From: Aspidiotus rigidus
Taxonomy: Eukaryota; Arthropoda; Insecta; Hemiptera; Diaspididae
Length of the DNA: 64,000 nucleotides
Direction: 5' to 3'
Assembly: GCA_035079385.1 (NCBI GenBank)
Contig: JAVHKY010000008.1
Span: forward strand, 3,084,001-3,148,000
Under the pieces are notes generated by a model. It made no database searches. It saw only the letters and a program-made list of their open reading frames with translations, and was not told the origin of the DNA. Made by a program: the position numbers and the translations under genes. Position 1 is the first letter of the stretch. Each line of letters opens with the position of its first letter. This document shows, piece after piece, positions 60,620-64,000 of the stretch.

Positions 60620-63450
60620 TTATTTGGAAAAATTTTGGAGGGCACCTCCTTCAGAAAAGACATATCTATTGCAAATGAAAATTTTTGGCGATAAAATTTT
60701 GAGTCCGTTTACGACGATTTCATCAAATATATTTGAGTTTTTTGAAAGGAGCAAATCAGAAATTTTAGTTGTAACTTTTTTTCGTTCGTAAAACTGGCTA
60801 TCCGGTAGACTGTCCATTTACTGAATTGGGCGTACTAAAAAATGATAAATCGAAATGAACAAATGACTGAGCTGAAGTCGAAATTTGGTGAAGCCGCAGA
60901 GGCCCTATAGTAGATAGTATTTATTCCAAGTGCGGATAAATCGCTGCAAGAGTACGGTATGTTAGAAAAAAAGAGGGTCCTTTCATCGAAATTCGTCCGC
61001 CTCCGTTTGTAAATTATGGAAGCTGTATAATGAACGAGTGCACATTAAACATACGCGATGGGTGCAATAGGCATCATGTATACGAATAATGCACTTGCAC
61101 TCAACAGAATAAACTAGCGCGTACACAGAAATGCATTTATAAAACCAATGCATGCGAAAAACACGATATGAAAGCACAAGAGGAAACGAAAAACTGAAAA
61201 TAGGTCTATTGAACGGTACGCCATAATAAAATGACATAGAGCGAAGGGGGTTTTCCATGGACCGGGTCGTATTTGTAAATAGGAGAAATATACACATGAA
61301 AAAAAAAAAAAGAAAAAAAAGAAAACCGTCTAGACATTTTTTGCATTAATATGTCTTCATAATTACTCGTAGAAGTGCATAGTCTGCATCGGACTGATAT
61401 TGGGAAAGTAAACAGGAAATGGACCCTTGCGACGACAAATATTCTCATTCTAGACCAATAAGTGGCTGCGCATAATTTCAAACGATATGAAATAACTGTG
61501 TGAAGTGCTTTTTACAGACGTAATAATCGTCATCGCGTGCACTGCATTAACAATATTGACAATAATAATATTATATTATTAGGATCACCGACAACTTGTA
61601 TAAAGGGGCCAAGTGCTGGCAAGCGAGCCGAACTTTCTTATCAAAGAAATACCAAGGCGCAAATTTGCGTATTTTTCCGAAAAACAAAAGTTTTGCTCTG
61701 ACCATTATGGCACCTCACCGGAGCTCAAAGAGAATGTGCGCATATTTCAGCGAAAAAAAATACTCGAAATTTATATAAATCCACTTCGATTGATCCTGAA
61801 GTTGATTTCAAGGGCGAATGAGTAATTGATGTCAACATCTTTGTTTTCGACGGATCATTTTTCGAAAGAAAAAGTGCTATCAAGATGTTGCATGCATTCA
61901 TTCTTTAATCCATGAAAGACGACCGCAAGATTAGAGCTCTCTCGTCTATTATTGAGACATTGACGTCAAATTTTCAAAACAAATAACGACGTGAAAACTT
62001 TCAGGACAATGATTTTTCTGTTGCGACACGCGAATTAATGACACCCTCTAAAATTTTCTCTTTTGTAAAATTTGCAGCGTTCAGAATTATTTTTCATTCA
62101 CCGAACATCAGTGTTTCTGCGCGTCTATACCGTATGTTTCATAATTTTCTTTTTCTTTTGTCGCACGTGGCTCTAAACGTAATTCACGCAAGAATGACCG
62201 AATCGACTTGTTTATTGAAAGTTAAAACAGAAGCAGTCTAGTAAACCTTATCAGACAACGGTAAATTATCAGCCCATCATTTATGAATAAATGCGAATTT
62301 AACATTTCTTTTCTCTATTCATTCATGATCGTAGTAATCCAACTATACGTTCGGGTAATTTGAATTATTCATTAACGATAATCCTCAGAAATTACCGCAT
62401 AGATTTTCGAATTTTCTTAAGTTTTCTTCTACGGTCTACCTGTTATCGTGCCTCTAATTTGTTATAAATTTGGTTTACGCTCGGTCCCCTAATCTTCGAC
62501 TACGGTAACCGTGTACTTATATAAACAATATTCGAAAGAAATAGGCGAACCTCCAAGACCTTTTTCTGCTATAATGCTCTTTAAAGCCTGATCTTGAAGC
62601 ACCTATCAAGCAATCTTATTGGCCGTAAGGTTTTTGTTAAAAGACGACTACCGCACAAACTTATTCATGGTCAACATATCTCGACCCCCTCCCCCTTTGA
62701 CGATAGTGGAAAACTTTCTCGACCACAAATCACATTAGATTGAACTCAATAACCTGATACACACAAAGTAACGAAGATTTACTTTCAGTAATTTACCTAA
62801 ATTCCCACATCTACTTTGAAAAATTACAGAACCCCTCGTCAATAATTAGGGAAACTTTTTAATCACCTTCCCCCTAAATTCTGCTTTGCATCCTTATCAG
62901 AAGAGCTAGTGAAGAAGCTTTGAACATAGAGAAATATGGAATACGAGTGAAGTACGTTTCGGCACGTCCTCCAAAACATATTCCATTTAATGTGTTTGGA
63001 AGATGTGAGCTTCAACTTGAAAGTGGTAGGTTCGAGGGGGGTGGGAGCTCGAGCAAGGCCTAATAACCTTGGCCGATGTAAAATTTTGGATACCACCCTA
63101 CTATTTTCTAGAATTGCATCTTCACTGGAAGAACGATGGGGTTGGGACTCTGCCCAATGACCTTGACAAACTACAAGGACTGTGAGTTTTTAGGATAGCT
63201 CCCCAGACTTCCGTTGTCATTAAAGAAGGAAGACTCTGGCAGCTATGCTCAATGATCGTAATTAACCTCCTACACTTGGAGAAATTTAGGAACTCTTCAG
63301 GGGTTTGGGGCGTAAATAAATGTAAAATAAATTTAACCTTAGAGTTTTGGGAAATTTCTACCCTCCTCCCTCATGGCTAGCGAATAGAGGGCGCAAGTTT
63401 GTTCATTAAGCTTAGTAGACTTGACGTTCCGTAAAGATTTGGGAAAAAAC
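60620..63450. other. No gene seen
   Basis: Before it, 60470-60610 is a remnant of the 'gacgtcatca' array. The remainder has only short ORFs on both strands (for example 60983-61297 - and 61206-61481 -) and an A-rich tract near 61301-61325, with no splice-bounded or conserved exon. Confidence 0.4.
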
Positions 63451-63454
63451 TCAC

Positions 63455-63690
63455 GAGTTCTTTAACGGAGTTGAACGAGGAATGGCATGGAACTTGCCTT
63501 GTGGGGCACGTGGGATCTGAAAAATGTAGATTGTGACGTCACAGACTCCGCCCCCAAGCTATATATGATAGGAGGCGGACTTACAAAATTTCCAAGCTCC
63601 GAGTTTTGCCGGCCGGCCGGACGGACGGTGGACGTTTTTTCCGAAAATCTCCCCCGATAAAACAGGTTCCTCGTTGAAATTATCTTACGA
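63455..63690. repeat. Fragment of the AACAGGGAACCTGTT repeat family
   Basis: Contains 'ttaacggagttgaacgagga', 'ggggcacgtgggatctgaaa', 'gtgacgtcaca', 'agctatatatgataggaggc', 'gccggccggccgg' and 'cgataaaacaggttcc' in the order seen at 8760-9560. The window end (63690-64000) shows no gene. Confidence 0.75.
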
Positions 63691-64000
63691 AGAATGGAGG
63701 GATCAGACCTACTTTGTAGAGTTGAAAACATGTTGACCTTCGCTGCTCTAGGACCTGTATTCTTAGCTGCATTACGTTACATTACAGTATAAATGGAGTT
63801 AGGCTGACTAGCTCATCTTGTCCCCTATACTAGACTTCCTCTATACAAGGCTTCAATTCAGGGACTTGAAACATTTCGACCTTCGCTACTTTGGAACCTA
63901 TCGTCTTAGTCTTCATTTTACTAGGCCTAACATAAGGGATATACGAATATATCTTTGGGCTGGGGGTCAGTCGAGGATTTTAAAACGAGAGATGCTGTAT

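Overview
This is eukaryotic nuclear DNA, almost certainly from an insect. It is AT-rich, and its genes are split by GT-AG introns. It carries animal-type non-LTR retrotransposons (LINEs), many palindromic MITEs, minisatellites and a mitochondrial nad5 fragment read with TGA as Trp. The order is not certain. The very AT-rich mitochondrial copy would fit Hymenoptera or some Hemiptera.

Host genes are sparse. The only complete one is a WDR26 (GID7-type, CTLH/GID ubiquitin ligase subunit) homologue on the + strand. It has 11 coding exons between 22136 and 26350, and its seventh intron holds an antisense LINE fragment. A first coding exon of an FLVCR/SLC49 transporter lies on the - strand at 15810-16109; its later exons are not visible. 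Two more - strand exons are bounded by good splice signals but not recognised: a start-codon exon at 49870-50023 and a stop-codon exon at 31095-31403. A possible + strand signal-anchor exon sits at 17693-17890.

The rest is mostly repeats. From 446 to 4074 there is a decayed RNase H-bearing LINE flanked by ~175 bp direct repeats and split by an AT-rich insert. From 5988 to 8320 there are three tandem ~780 bp units, each with its own MITE. The stretches 8330-10300, 39030-39345, 40640-41760, 42960-44270 and 63455-63690 hold fragments of one repeat family. Its ends carry a near-palindrome (AACAGGGAACCTGTT), followed by CCGTCCGCCG-type sequence and a 45-bp minisatellite based on 'ctctcgagctatatatgat'. 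A (GA)86 tract lies at 10308-10480. The nad5 numt is at about 13640-14695. Many perfect or near-perfect hairpin elements lie between 18990 and 59729. A 48-bp minisatellite is at 46985-47790. From 52840 to 58360 a 'gacgtcatca' satellite-like array has been hit by a CACTA-like MITE, an R1-type LINE with an intact 924-codon ORF and a perfect 16-bp target duplication, and two hAT-like MITEs.

The stretches 26351-31090, 35100-38990, 44280-46090, 47800-49860, 50030-52840 and 60620-63450 are mostly intergenic or intronic sequence in which no convincing gene is visible.
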